From the NCBI GenBank assembly GCA_002633005.1, contig NMRA01000082.1:408576-472575 (forward strand): 64,000 nucleotides of DNA, written 5' to 3'. The position numbers and the translations under genes were made by a program. This DNA comes from Phoronis australis (Eukaryota; Phoronida; Phoronidae). Positions 10,739 to 23,751 of the stretch are shown one piece after another (the stretch's first letter is position 1; each line of letters starts with the position of its first letter). A model generated the notes under the pieces. It did not search any database and was not told the origin of the DNA. It was given only the letters and a program-made list of their open reading frames with translations.

Positions 10739-13732
10739 ACCCAAAATGTCAAACCCAGTCGTCAAATCATACACTGAAGGCAAATCGGATGGCGAAATGG
10801 AAGTCTACACAGCACAGTCCAAATGAGTTTTATTCCAGTATTAAATAAAAGGCATTTTTTTTCGAAAAAACGAAGGTTTATTTCTGCTTTGACAGTTGTT
10901 GTCATTTTCACGAGTGCACAAAATTAGCAATCTTGAAAATGTACAAAAACGTAGACACTTTTACTTACTAGTATTTGATTAGTAAATCCCAGGAGTGAAC
11001 CTCGCCTGTGCATAAGGCATTGCGGAAGAGCCCGCCGGATGTTCCCTTCCCGTGAAAGAATCGTAGTGACACCAAAGCTGTAGGTTGTTTTGTCCGGATT
11101 TTTGAAAGGGTGAAAAGCAAGAAAGGCGTTGGATGTTGTTTCATCGCCATATTTACCCCGTTAAAGTCATACTCTTTGAAGCAAGTTTCGATTGCCTTCT
11201 TCACTGATTTGTAATGCTAGGTAACACTGATAAATTACACCATGTGAAAATTAAAATATTCGCATTCTGCCAGCGTACACTTGCCGCCCAGGCACCTCAC
11301 CCGTTGTGTGAATGAAAGAAGAGCTAGGGAAACTGATTTAACAACGTTGCATGCATTGTGTGTTCAAATTGACACATAAATCCACTAACTTCGTCACAAG
11401 CTATGATGCGAGAATAGAGAAATCGCGAGAGACTTGCCACTTATTACAAACCAAGAACTTGGATCGCACTACTCTCGAGTTTCTTGCGGTTACGATACGC
11501 GCACTTTGGGGTACCGAGCTTAAAGTTGGAAGAAGTTCCCTGTATCGCAGCGAGAAAATCATGTTTAGCCAAAATCACGTGCTCTCATTGGAAATACACG
11601 ACATGAGTCACGTAATCCCACAGTCTTGCAATTTTTAGCGAGGTTCTCTATGTCTTGTTAAACTCTAGCCTACCGTGTTCTGAATGTGTTCATGGCTATA
11701 AACCAAGAGAAAGAGAGAATTGAACCATTTGCTAACTAGTAGACTACTATCCGACGAATATCCACCACTGGCAGTCTTGTTTTTATAAGCAGAATTCTTT
11801 GTCACGAAGATTTTTCCCTTTACGTGATCTCATTCAATGACACTTGACAACGACTAGCCAAGCCTATACAGGTGTTATTCTCAGACTGATTGAACTGTGT
11901 CACTAAAGACAAATGGTATCTTTTTAAAGGCGTTTTGGTCAGTTTATCATATTTTACTTTGTGTGAAATGTACTTTGAATCTTTATAGTCGATTTCTTTA
12001 AAAGCGATCTTAACAAATTTCAAACCGGAAGTGTGATTGTGTTTATGACCGGCTAAATCGCTATTGCTTAAATAGCATCATTACTGACTTCCGGCTTCAG
12101 TTTCAAGCCAAAGTCAAATTGTTAAAAAGTTACTGGAGTTGAAAATCTCCGGAAGGTCTCGTGTTATTGTCTGCAATCCGACCATTTGATATTTGTATTT
12201 TCTGAATCATTCTCTTACGCTGATTCCAAACACTGGCTGCATGACTTGATTGAGTTCGATGGTGGTGTCTAGTCAACCGGCTAAGACAGCCATTTGGCCA
12301 CCTGAGTGAACACTGCTGTTGATAAATGGACACAATCGTGTACAGTTGCAAAATATATCAACCCGACCCAACCCTAACCGTAGCCAGGGTAGCCATAGGC
12401 TAGCCGTGGCTTAACGTGTTAACCCTGTTTACCGTTTTTTATGAAGTTTATGCCCACTGGCCTGAGCCCTAACCATTTGCAACAACCCATGTAGAGAGGC
12501 CTTAATTCGGTCTCACGTCGCACTCGTTGGTCTCACTTCACTCCTCCCTCTTTAGCTGACCAAACCCCCTCGTGGGTCACGGTTGGGTCCCATTTTGTTG
12601 CTTGCCACGCGATGCAGCGGACGAATTTTGTCGGGAAAACGTTATGGTAATTCTTCGCTTATTTAAAACACAATATGGCCGATAAGAGAAATTATGTTTT
12701 GTCTTATTTGCCCACAAAATAAAGACTAAGAAAATGCTAGTTCATTGTTAGTATGGTTTGTACTGTGTAGATTTCATAAAACATCATTTGGTAAAGTTTC
12801 TTTTTCCAGAAAATTTGTCTTCGTTTGAAAAATTGAAAATGTCGATTTTGTCAATTATTTTTGTGCGAAGTATCTGGAGAATTACCGTACACAAGAGAAT
12901 GTGTGAACTTTCAGTTCCCCAACAGTGAAACTTCGAGCGGACCTCGTTTCCACACCCGCATGTTTCCACCCGCGCAGATGTTGCTAATCTAACCATTTAC
13001 TGGGTTATCTTTGTTTCCATTTTATTAGACGCTGGGCGACCGTCATAACCCAATGGCATAAAAATGAAAGATGGCAATTGTTCAAATACAATACGGTAAC
13101 ACACGTGCGCGCAAGGCAAAACATCGTTACAGGTACGTGTGCTTCATTTTACAAGACACAGCGTTTAAAATCTTGGTTGCGTGCGTTTGTGGGTCTTTCA
13201 AAACACATTTTGATTAAATTTGATGCAGGTGAACGCTTGTTCTTTGTTTAATGAGGCACAGGTTTCAAAATAAATCGGTATGGACAAGAACACACTTCGC
13301 TGCTTTACCCTAGTACATAAGTTTATGTGTAGTCCAATGTGCGACAGTAGTTTGAGCTTGTTTTATCACCTACTTCCGGATTCACACATGCGCAGTTTCA
13401 GTGACGACCGTATTATGATGGAATGCATTTCTGAATGGACGAGTGAGGTGCACACGTTCTTAAGAGAACCCATTTGTGTTCCATACATACATGTAGGTGA
13501 CGACTGCATTACCCACTCGGCTAGGCTATTTCAACAAGAACGAGTGATACGCAAGCGTTCTCAAAACGACACCATGTGACGTAATGGGATGATCTCCAGA
13601 ACGAAGTTAATCACTGTTTACTCTTTCAGAAAAAAGAGGCGAAATGTACTGTAGGTTGTTTAGTCTTGTCTATTTTTGGGGACTCACAAACCAGTTTGAA
13701 AAACAATCCTGAGAAGTTAATCATGGGCCTAC

Positions 13733-13776
13733 CCGAAAATATGTAAATATTATCGATAATATTTACATATTTTCGG
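13733..13776. repeat. Perfect 44-base palindrome without a loop
   Basis: Each base from 13733 to 13754 pairs with its partner from 13776 back to 13755. The centre is TATCGATA and the ends are CCG/CGG. The arms are almost entirely A and T, and there is no spacer. Confidence 0.9.
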
Positions 13777-14676
13777 CCCTGAAAAACAGCTCAGCAGGAG
13801 TACACAGCTTAGCGCCCGGCACAATAACGTGGTACATAGACTTAGAGGAACAGAAAACTGCTAAGAATACTTTAGTTACAATCAAAGCACTATTTCAAAC
13901 GTTTACTCATCTTTTAAAAGAAGTACTGACAAGGTAACTTTCCATATATGACTCACCATTATGAAATTATGACTTCAATCTGGCGCTGGTTGAATTTGTC
14001 TCTAATTTTGCATGTACTTGTAAAAATATTTTTATAAATAGTGTGTATTCGCGTTTTTATGTGAATAAATACACATTTATATCTCTCTGAATTTAAATGA
14101 CATATTGTTTACAAATTGCCTATGTATATTTATTCAATGTTACTTTAATTGATCACCTGCCTGTATAGAATGTTATCGATGTGCGGGCGGTCAGTGTGAA
14201 CCCTTCCATGTATTTTACGAGAAGAATACATTTTTCAAAGTAGAACGTTTTTCTTTGTTATTTATGTAAATCCTCGAGCGATCACCCCCGAGTGAATTCA
14301 ACAAAGAATGCAATTTACACATTGATTTATTCCAACAATGGTGCCTCTCCGTTCTTACACATAAGGGTGCTGGGTTAAAAGATACTGAATCCGACTTTGG
14401 CGAATAAGACGACGAAAATTCAAATTAAACAAAATTTTTCTCGTTTTATACATGACAACGAATTGTGAATTTTTTGATCCGGGTACAGACATCCCCAACG
14501 TCGCGTGTACGTGCATTTTATAACAATAACAAAAAATTAATCGGGGTTCACGGAAAATGGGAACAGCGATGATTGTTAGGGAATGAGACGGGAGATTTTT
14601 TGCACCGCGATCAAAGATCAAGATTTTTTTTTGATATATAAAGAACAAAAATCGGTTTAAGTTGAATTTAGGCCTC

Positions 14677-14691
14677 TTTATTCTCTTTATT
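14677..14691 (-). terminator. Candidate polyadenylation signals for BHMT
   Basis: Two AATAAA hexamers read on the minus strand, at 14682-14677 and 14691-14686, lie about 440 bases past the BHMT stop codon. They are the first strong matches I noted downstream. The assignment rests on position only. Confidence 0.3.
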
Positions 14692-15126
14692 GGGCACAGA
14701 AACTTAAATAAGCACTTCAGAAAATCACAAAAACAAAGAGAAGATGGCAGGCTACTACAAATGCGTATAGACAAAATGGATTCAACAGGAGTTGGCTACG
14801 GTTTAATAAACATTATGGACCCTTACTGAGTGCATCAAGAAAAAAAAATTTCTCAACACTCGCTAAATAGAATAGAATTTTTCGATACGAAAAAAATCGA
14901 AGAAACGCGGTTTTTCTTTCTCGCATTTAAAACTAAGTTGACGGAAGCACATGATACCTTCAAAATATTTACAACACATTTTCAACGGATTAACTTCCTT
15001 GGCCTCCGTCACCCTGTAACTCTGGTACCCTAGATTAGGTGTACTTCTGCCTCGAGTACCAGAGGATTTCACAGTCTGTTTTCTGCACAGAGAACGGTGA
15101 CCTGGCGCCATCCCAAGGTAAAATCT

Positions 15127-18100
15127 TTAACTAATTGCAAAGCCAGCTTTCACGATCGCGTCTGCCAGCTCTTGTTTGGAGGTTTCTTCCTTATGCTGTT
15201 TTAGGAGTTCATGTCCCTGAAATTATGTAAACATCTTTGGAAAACACGTTATACGAGATGAATGGATTACATGGATCATACAATGGTCTCGTCTTGAACA
15301 GTAGTTTAGAATATCACCAAGGCAACACACAAAATATTATGATCTTGTGAAACACAAAAATTTTGCAGAAGCATCGATGAAACGGCGATTTTTCCTAGAA
15401 ATATTTTTGGCTCAAGTGTGTTGCACATAGGTATACGCGCCTTAGCTTCATTGATAGGCAAAGACTAGTGTCTTGTGTACAGGCACAAATCTTAAACTGC
15501 GTGATAAAAAAATATAAATACTTTCAGTTACTTTCAACTTATTACTAATCTTAAATTTAAAACACGTCAGCATTTTACAAACTAAATTATCGCTAGGAAA
15601 CAAGCAAGAAAATTGCGATTTAATGAGTTCTAAATCGTGAAGTATGTGTCTACGTGTGGAAGACGTACGTGTAAAATTGTGACCGCACAGTGAAACTGTT
15701 CGAGCACAGAACAAAAAAAAAAAACATTGCATTTCATAACCACTGTCATCGGATTAGTGACGGACACTTTTATCGTTTCTTCGGCTGAGTTATGATGCAT
15801 TCGTAATTTGACAGTTTTAACAACTACACAGTTCATGTCTCCGATTAAGAAGCTTACTAAACAAGCAAAAGAGAACCACTCATAATTCTGACAAAAAATG
15901 AACTTATTAGCCAAAAACCAAACGAATACTCACAGCAGTTACACCCCAATTGTCAGGTTGTGACATCGAGGCTGAGAACGGTCGTCCAGACGACGGTTTT
16001 ATATTCTCCCAGTATTCTTTGCGTGCTCTAGCTCGCACCCATGGCTTTGTGTGCATTTTCAGGCCGCCACCCCACGCGTCATGTTTGGTTGATCCCTCAC
16101 ACGCGACGTTTCGCTCTTTGGCCAACTCTTCACTAACAGCCCGGATGTGGTACGGCTCGAAGCCACAGCATCCTCCAATGTAGCGCACGCCCAGGTCGTA
16201 GGCTTGGCGGGCGAATTTCTGGATCTCCCATCGTGTGCAAATTCGTGGCTCCAGAGCTGGAAGTTAATGATCATTTTTGAAACCAAATGAGACTGCGCTA
16301 GTGCCTATATGTCCTAAACATTTGACTTGAAAACGACCGAGAATGGTTTGTGATCAATTATGAAAGTAAAACAAAACTTAAACTACGAAAAGAAAATGGG
16401 AAACGAACAGTTCGTCATTTTACCGGTCGTGGGAGACATCAAAGACGGCAGAAAATCGCTTCGCTTCTTTGTAACCAACGAAACAAATATGTAGGCAAGG
16501 AGAAAAGATAATGTATGCGCGCACCCAGCCTAAAACGTGTGTGTGTGGGGGGGGGGGTCGAATTTTTGAGAACGTGGACCTCAAGTTCCACGGTGTACAT
16601 TCAGAGCTATGAATTGTGCATTCGCCGAATTTGGTAGTTCCTGCATTTTTAGGAGAATTTTGTCTCGTTTTCTATTTTTTCGGAGTTTTTTCTCTGAGGC
16701 CAAATTTTTGGCCCACTTCGCCAAATGGGGGTGCTCGTTCGAGCTCCCCCTTGGGTGTGCGCATGTAATCCATGAATATCAACTCTAGGTTGATCATGCC
16801 ACTTGGTTTTTCGTCAATCCTTAAAGGTTAAAAAGGTCGAAATTGTTACGACTGTTAAAAAAGAGGATAGTTGAAATAAAATCTTACCAAAAGGAAATTC
16901 TGGTAGATCAATGAAGCCTTGTCTATTTGCGTCGGGTGTGTGATATGCTAAGGGTTGAACCATGAGGTAGGGGTGCAGGTCGGCGGCGTCGAGGGCCTCT
17001 TTCATCTTCTTCATACCTTCCAGTAAGCCGAACGGCGAGAAATGACAGTTAAGGCCCACGATATCAGCACCTGCGAAAATAGGTATCATTGCTGTTTTAC
17101 GGACCACCCTTAGCAATTCCTTTTATTTTATTCAAGTATAACAATCGATATAAGACATGGCTAGGTGAAAAAGTCGAGAAGATGCCGTCGGTGATTCAAC
17201 ACCGCCAGAATAAAACCGACTTTGTTTGTTTCTGTTGTAAGTTATCCTGTCGTATGTTATAATCGTAAACTCCGTCAAAATGAAATAGAAAGCCGTGGAG
17301 CGCCGCAGTTGTATTGGAAGCTGATTGACAACACCTGTGTCTCAGGTAAAGCAAGATTATAATCAGAATTAAAATTTAATTTCCTTTCCTGTAATCTGTT
17401 TGTAATATCTAAGGAACGTGTTTTTGTTTCGTACCAGCTTTTGCCATCCTAACGGCACACTCTCCAGTCGAGACTCCGTGCATGTCACCGTCTGGTCCAA
17501 TGCACATGTTGGCGGCTACCGGAAGTTTTGTCTCCTTGGCAACTTCTATAGCCAGTTCCATCTCTTCCACGTGTTCAAAATACTATCAAATAAAGTAAGA
17601 ATGTGAGACTAAAGCACTTATTTTAAGCAGATCACTGCAATGTTTCTTTACCAAAGACAACGCGGGAACATTATTTGGGTCAATTTGGCGCTATGTATTT
17701 CATTACAATACACATCTCGGACACCATATTCACTGTCACACTGCTTTCATAAACAAAATACGTATCCTTGACGTCCTTTATGTCTAAAATAAACTTTTTC
17801 GTACTTAAGTTTACCGAAATTTAACCCAGAATAGTTTGGTGTATAATGTACAAAACAAAAAATTTCGACTTCTCACAAAATGAAAATATGATGACGTACC
17901 TCACAGATGATGAAATCGACTTGTTGGTCATGAAAGACGTCGCATTGTCCACGAAGAATGTCTTTGCAGGTTTCTTTGTCTCCACCACTCAAATACGTTG
18001 GCGTCTGACAGATTCCTCCGGCCACTAACGCGTTCCCTTCATCAGCAACTTCTCTGGCCAAGCGGCAGGCTTCCTCGTTGATTTTCTTTCCCTGTTAAGA

Positions 18101-20623
18101 TAGAATGCACAGTAAAACACTTGCAAAATATTTTTGTGCACTGCCTCCTGCTACTTAAGCGACCGAAAAAGTGGTTAATATACAAAATTATGCATTCTTT
18201 GATCGTTCATACCGTTTCAAACTACGTCTTCGTGAAAACCAAAATCATACAGCTTAGTTAAGCCAAACTTACTGTCAACGTTTTTTGTGCGTAATGCCCG
18301 CGATTCTCCAACTTGTCGTCACTGGCATAGAACGTGAAAGCCTGCATGACGTCAGACCCAGCGCGTAAGAATTCTCTGTGCAGTTGACGAACTGAAAGAA
18401 TTCATTGATGCATTCGACTGTTTTAATACGACCGTGGGAATCAGGACAGATCAAGTAACCGATTTTGACGGCTACTTCCCCAACTTAAGAGCAAAAGTTT
18501 AATTTTAAAGAAAAAAGTCATTCTCATTTTAATTCAAGTTTATATTATAATTTCAGCTGCAGCATCTACAATCGGTGAATCCCACTCGTTGTAACATCAG
18601 CTATTTGTAGATGGCGCTGCACGCAGGCACCGTAAAATACTGCATGTATGTCCCAAACCATGTTGTCAACGCGTTAGCTTTATCAGTATTTTGACAAGGC
18701 TCAAGTTCCAAGGTGGAGCTCGTTAAAATTGGAAGATTTGTGAGTGGTGTATCATTATCGCACAGCTATACATATACAATATGAAGCATTTTACTTAAAA
18801 TAATTACACAAAGTAATATTCAAATGACCATTTGTTTGAAAAAATAAGAAAAGTATTTAAGTACTTTGTTTGTGTAAAAATTCTACACAACGTAATAAAT
18901 GCACAAGCAGTGTCTCACCCGCTTCCGGATGTTCCACTGTGGCTTCCGGTGTCCATGGTCCCGCCTTCACGTAACCTCGTTTCTCGAGGGCAAACACAAA
19001 ACCACCGTCACCCACAACCACGCCTTCCTTCAAACGTTCGAGTATACCCTAAAATTGCGATGGTACACATGGAAACGAATTACTCGATCAGTTACCGGTG
19101 AAGACATTGAAGTAGGTATAAGTTGGGCATGCCCAGGTTTGTCCCAATTCAGACTGTATCCGGAAGCATGGCGGATACTTCCGATAGAAAACAGTGCCTT
19201 GACATGGACTAGTGATCAGCTGAGTACATGTTTCAGTTGATTTCATTTTGTTACACCGACTTCAAATAAGGCTTTGAAAATATTGAGTGAAGATCCTTTT
19301 GGAACCAAAGAACCGTACCTTGATGTGGTTAGTGTACAGCCGTTAGTGTAGTGTAGGTCCTATTCAGATCTGTTACGGGATTCCCCCGACATTAGGGAAT
19401 CCCCGGTACTGTTTTTAACCTTTTATTCTACGACAGAGGGCGCACCCGGTGGTGCATCAAGTCCGTGTTACATGGACGAAACGGCTGTGCACTTACCACA
19501 TCAAGGTATGGCTCTTTGGTTCCAAAAGGATCTTTATTCAATAGTTTCATCACTTAAATGGAACCCAGTAATATACGTAGTCTAAAATAAGGCTTTGTTG
19601 TGCAAAAGAATGTAACAAAGTGTATGCAATTAAATCACCGATCGCTCCTGGAGAATCCCTTCTATCCTCCTTTACCAGAAACAACCTTCCGCGCTCTTCA
19701 AGTACAATTTTATATTTATTCTATATTCCTCTTCCTATCTATGGTTATCAAAAACTGTAAATAAAAACCTACAAAATGCTATCATTAAGGTCCGTTTTGA
19801 CCAAAACAAGACAATGGAGTCTTTTTGAGAAGAGCTGCAACTGACAAATATTTGGCCGTGGCGAGCGTCTTACAAGGTTGTTTAAATGTTAATTCAATGG
19901 CAGACCTCGTTCAAAACTGTACCGGGCATCTCCAGTCATCGCATGAAACAACTTTAAAGGTAATGGGCTCGCTCGCTCCGTAACCGAGAATAAATGTCTT
20001 AAATATTGTTTTTATAAAACTGTAGTGCACAGATATTCGTAATCACGTGACTGCGATAATCTAACAAAATATCGATTTTTCGCGGAGACCGCCGTCATTT
20101 CACCAAACACGATTTTTTAGCATGGAACTTGCAAATTCTGTTTTTTTTATTCTATTATCTACATGTTTGAGTACAAAATTTTCTTTTAGCCCATTTAGTC
20201 CGAGAATTCTGATGTCCAAAACGCCACGATTTTTGACATCCGTTGCACGTTGCGCGTTACACATGGCCAATATCAAGAATATCTTTAATATAATATACTT
20301 ATTTATTTCCATCTACGTGTTCTGAAACTTTTCAATGTGTGGAAACAACGGCTGCTGAACCCATAGTTCTTCAAAACACGGTGCACAGTGACAGACTCAC
20401 AAAACACCACTTACGCACACACAAACAGCTCTCGACTAACAAACACGGCTTTGACGCTTCACATGTACACGATCGTTGAGTCCGCGAGATGGTGAGTTGG
20501 AGAACTGTGTTACTGGGCACGTGAGCCGTGTTTATTAGTGAAAAGATCTGTGTTCCTTTGTGCTGGAACCGTGTTGTGCCTCTCGCTTTTAGATGTTCTA
20601 TAACTTACCTTTTTCACTGGCAT
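15127..20623 (-). CDS. BHMT: Betaine-homocysteine S-methyltransferase (8 exons, complete)
   Basis: The cytosolic zinc enzyme transfers a methyl group from betaine to homocysteine, giving methionine and dimethylglycine. Coding exons in order are 20609-20623, 18919-19048, 18273-18391, 17900-18091, 17435-17582, 16888-17070, 15934-16256 and 15127-15216. All have GT-AG borders and matching phase, and give 399 residues (human BHMT has 406). The first exon is only 15 bases and encodes MPVKK. The next starts GILERL, as in the vertebrate protein. The zinc ligands are present: Cys210 in GLNCHF and Cys292/Cys293 in GGCCGF. Also seen are [20 protein letters not shown] near the N terminus, QPLAYHTPD, and [17 protein letters not shown] near the C terminus, the region that includes the dimerisation arm in known BHMTs. 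Human BHMT also has eight exons. A single copy is seen. Its divergent neighbour, DMGDH, consumes the product. BHMT2 is less likely to be the right label because that duplicate belongs to mammals. Confidence 0.97.
16514..16764. mobile_element. Element with GCGCGCACCCAG-type ends in a BHMT intron
   Basis: The left end TATGCGCGCACCCAG and the right end TTGGGTGTGCGCAT form an imperfect inverted repeat enclosing 251 bases. A G homopolymer lies near the left end, and GGCCCACTTCGCC lies near the right. The same two motifs appear in the copy at 2340-2502 in opposite orientation. It sits in the intron between BHMT exons 5 and 6. Confidence 0.45.
19247..19620. mobile_element. MITE-like inverted-repeat element in BHMT intron 1
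   Basis: The arms at about 19291-19342 and 19482-19533 are near-complete reverse complements of roughly 52 bases, sharing CCTTTTGGAACCAAAGA and CAAGGTA-type segments. TTTGTTACA also occurs inverted at the outer borders. The 13-base word AAATAAGGCTTTG is present in direct orientation at 19264-19276 and 19585-19597. There is no coding frame. The layout fits a small non-autonomous DNA transposon. Confidence 0.55.
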
Positions 20624-20743
20624 TCTGGAAGTCGGCTCAAGTCAAAGCAGTAACAACAAGTCACACCCGGCTTCAGAAAACACAACTGTGGTGCAGGATA
20701 GGTAGTCTTTCGTCAACTGTTGCTTTGCTCTATGCAGCGTGCA

Positions 20744-20751
20744 TTTTTATA
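20744..20751 (-). promoter_or_regulatory. Candidate TATA box of BHMT
   Basis: TATAAAAA read on the minus strand lies 121-128 bases upstream of the BHMT ATG. A start site about 30 bases downstream would give a leader near 95 bases, reasonable for this compact first exon. The call rests on motif and position alone. Confidence 0.4.
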
Positions 20752-23751
20752 GTCTACACATACCAACAGTTCATCGAGGGGTCACAATTTCGAGTAGAGA
20801 CCCCTGCGCCACAAAACATCTGGACAAATTCCTGCGCGAGCAAAATAGATCCTGTGACTTCAACGATGTGTACAAAACAATACACTGATGAAAATGAAAT
20901 TGAGATGATCAGTTTCAATGAATTCAATTAAATTATCATTTCTTTTGTGTTGTGGAAGACATGCGTCAATCAAAGTTAAGGCGCGTCAATGAAAAACCAA
21001 GGCAAACATTCTTCGCGATGTGATTTGCCAGCTAATTACCACTACTAGAACAAGTTTGAAGCAAAGGCGGGTTATTTTGAAAAATAAACTAATAAGTGAG
21101 AACAATTTCTTGGAATACACCACTTGATATTACGCAATTTTCGGTTCATTTTATTGGCGGGTGTGCATAGCATGGCTATTCGTTAAATCCAATGCCACTG
21201 CCACATAACCTATTTGGATTAGGTAAACACAGAATGAGTTGTTGTTTTCTTCAGTTCAAAGTTCAAACAATAATTCCGAAGCCGGTATAAACCGGATCCT
21301 GTGCAAGCACGTGTTGTTTGGCCACGGTTGTGACCCTCCACAGCGTGCGAAGCAACTGACTGTTTGTCCTTTTGGCAGATAAAACCACAGAACTCTTTCA
21401 GGGCTAAGGGTTCTATGATAAAATGTACATCGTAGGATACTTTTGTTGTGGTTTTCACAAAAGCATTTAGGGCTAAAGTTTCCCTGACCTACAACTTCAT
21501 ATCTTTGAGGTCCCATGACCAGTCACCTATTACAAATTTTTGCGGACGCCCGAGTTCAGCCGTTTGTATGGTGTATGTAGTAATTGCAAGAAACTAGCGA
21601 GGTCGTCTTGCGCATAGCCCGTCACAGCGCCACCTCTACGGAAGAGTAGTAGCGCACTTCAGGGCGTGTACCGTACATGACAACCAAAACTACGCAATGT
21701 GCCAATTACGTTTGATATAAAAGCTGAATATGTCCGGACATTGCGAATTAAAAAGTCTAGTGTTACGTAATTCTCGAATGACAATTCGATCGTCAACACT
21801 GATCATAATTTATGTGTAGGCCTACATGACCCAGTATTCTGTTGTTTGTCTCCGTAAATGCCAGTGAGAAATCGGAACCCTGGTCTCATTGAAGCGTTCG
21901 TGATGCAGTTGTTGGATGACCCAGCGTGTGGTTAAGGCCAAACAAATTGTGGATATGAATCTAATTTACGTCTTTCATACTTAGACTATTATGACACATA
22001 GAAAAAAGTGTGTATTCTCATACTGCTTCCAGCCCCTGGCCGTATGACACAACCCGGCCAAACAAAGTCAGTATCGTGTTCCGAGTATTGGAGGATAGAT
22101 AAAATTGTTTGTTGATTTCTTATCCGGTTCTAACCAGTCTGAGCCGAATTGCACCCGTTACATGAACAATAATTGTTTGGTTAGACCGATTAAACATGAT
22201 AAGCCAACTTGACCGCAAGGTGTTGAATAAGAAGTAAATAGAGGCCAACACCAGAGACTACAAGTTCACGGCCAAACTCATATTTTGATTCTACACAGAT
22301 TTAGAGCACCAGTCACGATTGTTTGCCACATATCTAACAAATTAAACTGAAATTTAACCGAAAAAAGTATTCTAGAGCTCAGATATATACGTGTTCAGCC
22401 TAGTAACATTGAGGCTGAGCTTCACTGGACGTGAAATGTCCATTTTAGAGTGACCTAAGAGACAAATACCTTGCTGAAAGATACTACGCGCCACCAATCG
22501 AAGACAAATTTATAACATTGATGCGAACGGAAACCCGCAAACGAACGCGTGGCGTGTCTGTATATTTACTGATTTATTATGCCTTTAAAAAAAGAGGAGA
22601 CGGAAACAGTGTTCACTTCAATTATGTTTAGGCCTACCGTCTCGTGCTACTGCACATTTATATTGTATCGTATACAAGAGCAGTCGGTCTAGTTCCAAAT
22701 TAGAAGTACAGAGAAAGTCGTCTGCAAGCATAATCAAAACACCAGTGTGTTGTTGCTGAAAATAGTCCGTGTACCGCGTAGTAAATATTGATGTGGGTGT
22801 GAATGAGGGTGTGTACTACTGTCGCCCAATCACAGAGCAAGGCATAATCAAGGGTTTGGTTGTTTGTGCTCGCCTACACAAAGGCAATTGCGCACTACAG
22901 AGAAAGACTTTCGCTTCAATTTTGATTAAAAACTCTCGAACAGACCATTAAAACAAACCCTCATAACACTGAGAATTATTATGGTTGGTTTTTCGAATTT
23001 CTGGTGGTCACATGCTAATCCACAGAACACTGACAGCCAGGGTTGAAAATTACAAAACGACTAAAAACGTTGTCAGCCTTCTCTTGCGAGGCTCAAAGTA
23101 AGCAAAAATAAAAGAAAAAGCGAGAAAATTTTAAACATTGTTAAAGTAATACCACATTCTTAACAACGACGAAGGACTGTACCAAAGTAGCAAACTTGCC
23201 GTAAAAACCCGATGTGTGTGAACTCTGTTTTGCAACGTTACAAAACACAATGGGCCGCTGAAACACGTTTTGTTTCAAATGAACAATTGGATGAAACACC
23301 CCTTGTCTCAGAAGCCCTCGGCTGATATATATTTCATGCCCTCAATGGCAAAGCGACTATGGGTTTATTGTTGCCGCCTATATAGGACAACCGGCGTAAC
23401 AGTTAGTTGTTTACCGTATTATCGACTAATAGTACGGGTGTCACTGACAAAGTTGACCTTTTCACAATATCACAGCCATGACCTAATTCTGGAGCCTTGC
23501 CAAAACAAAAATCATCTGTGATACAACTCGATTCAGTGATGGCCGAGAATATGTGTACAAGACAGTAGCACTATGCTTCACGGTGGCTTCTGACTACGGT
23601 AACTTGTCAAAACACGCTTGTGGGTTTGCGACCGGCATAGCGAACACAACGTGTTGAATCACGAGTGCGGAAACTGTCTTATTTTGAACACATGCCGCAT
23701 TTGTGACCGTCGACGCATTCGCTGTCAAAGGTGCCCAAGGAGAACCGCAAG
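20752..23751. promoter_or_regulatory. Shared upstream region between BHMT and DMGDH
   Basis: About 3 kb separates the divergent start codons of two consecutive enzymes of betaine catabolism. No other gene is visible in it. A CCAAT motif lies near 22825 and a TATATAGG near 23379, but neither can be assigned. A single bidirectional promoter is unlikely at this distance. Shared enhancers are possible. Confidence 0.35.

Larger units (their letters stand above)
9880..14670. other. AT-rich intergenic region, no gene seen
   Basis: No open frame here has domain character or plausible splice partners; the longest, about 139 codons at 14355-14774, looks random. Notable contents are a T-rich block (10376-10590), a TG/TA microsatellite (10668-10738) and a perfect 44-base palindrome (13733-13776). 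Confidence 0.6.

Noticed and set aside
10597-10848. 83-codon frame rich in Cys and Val
   Set aside because: It is produced by translating a TG microsatellite.
14355-14774. 139-codon minus-strand frame downstream of BHMT
   Set aside because: The composition is random-looking and AT-rich, and the frame overlaps the probable BHMT 3' untranslated region and its polyadenylation signals.
18899-19240. 113-codon plus-strand frame
   Set aside because: It is antisense to BHMT exon 2, whose minus-strand translation matches the family exactly.
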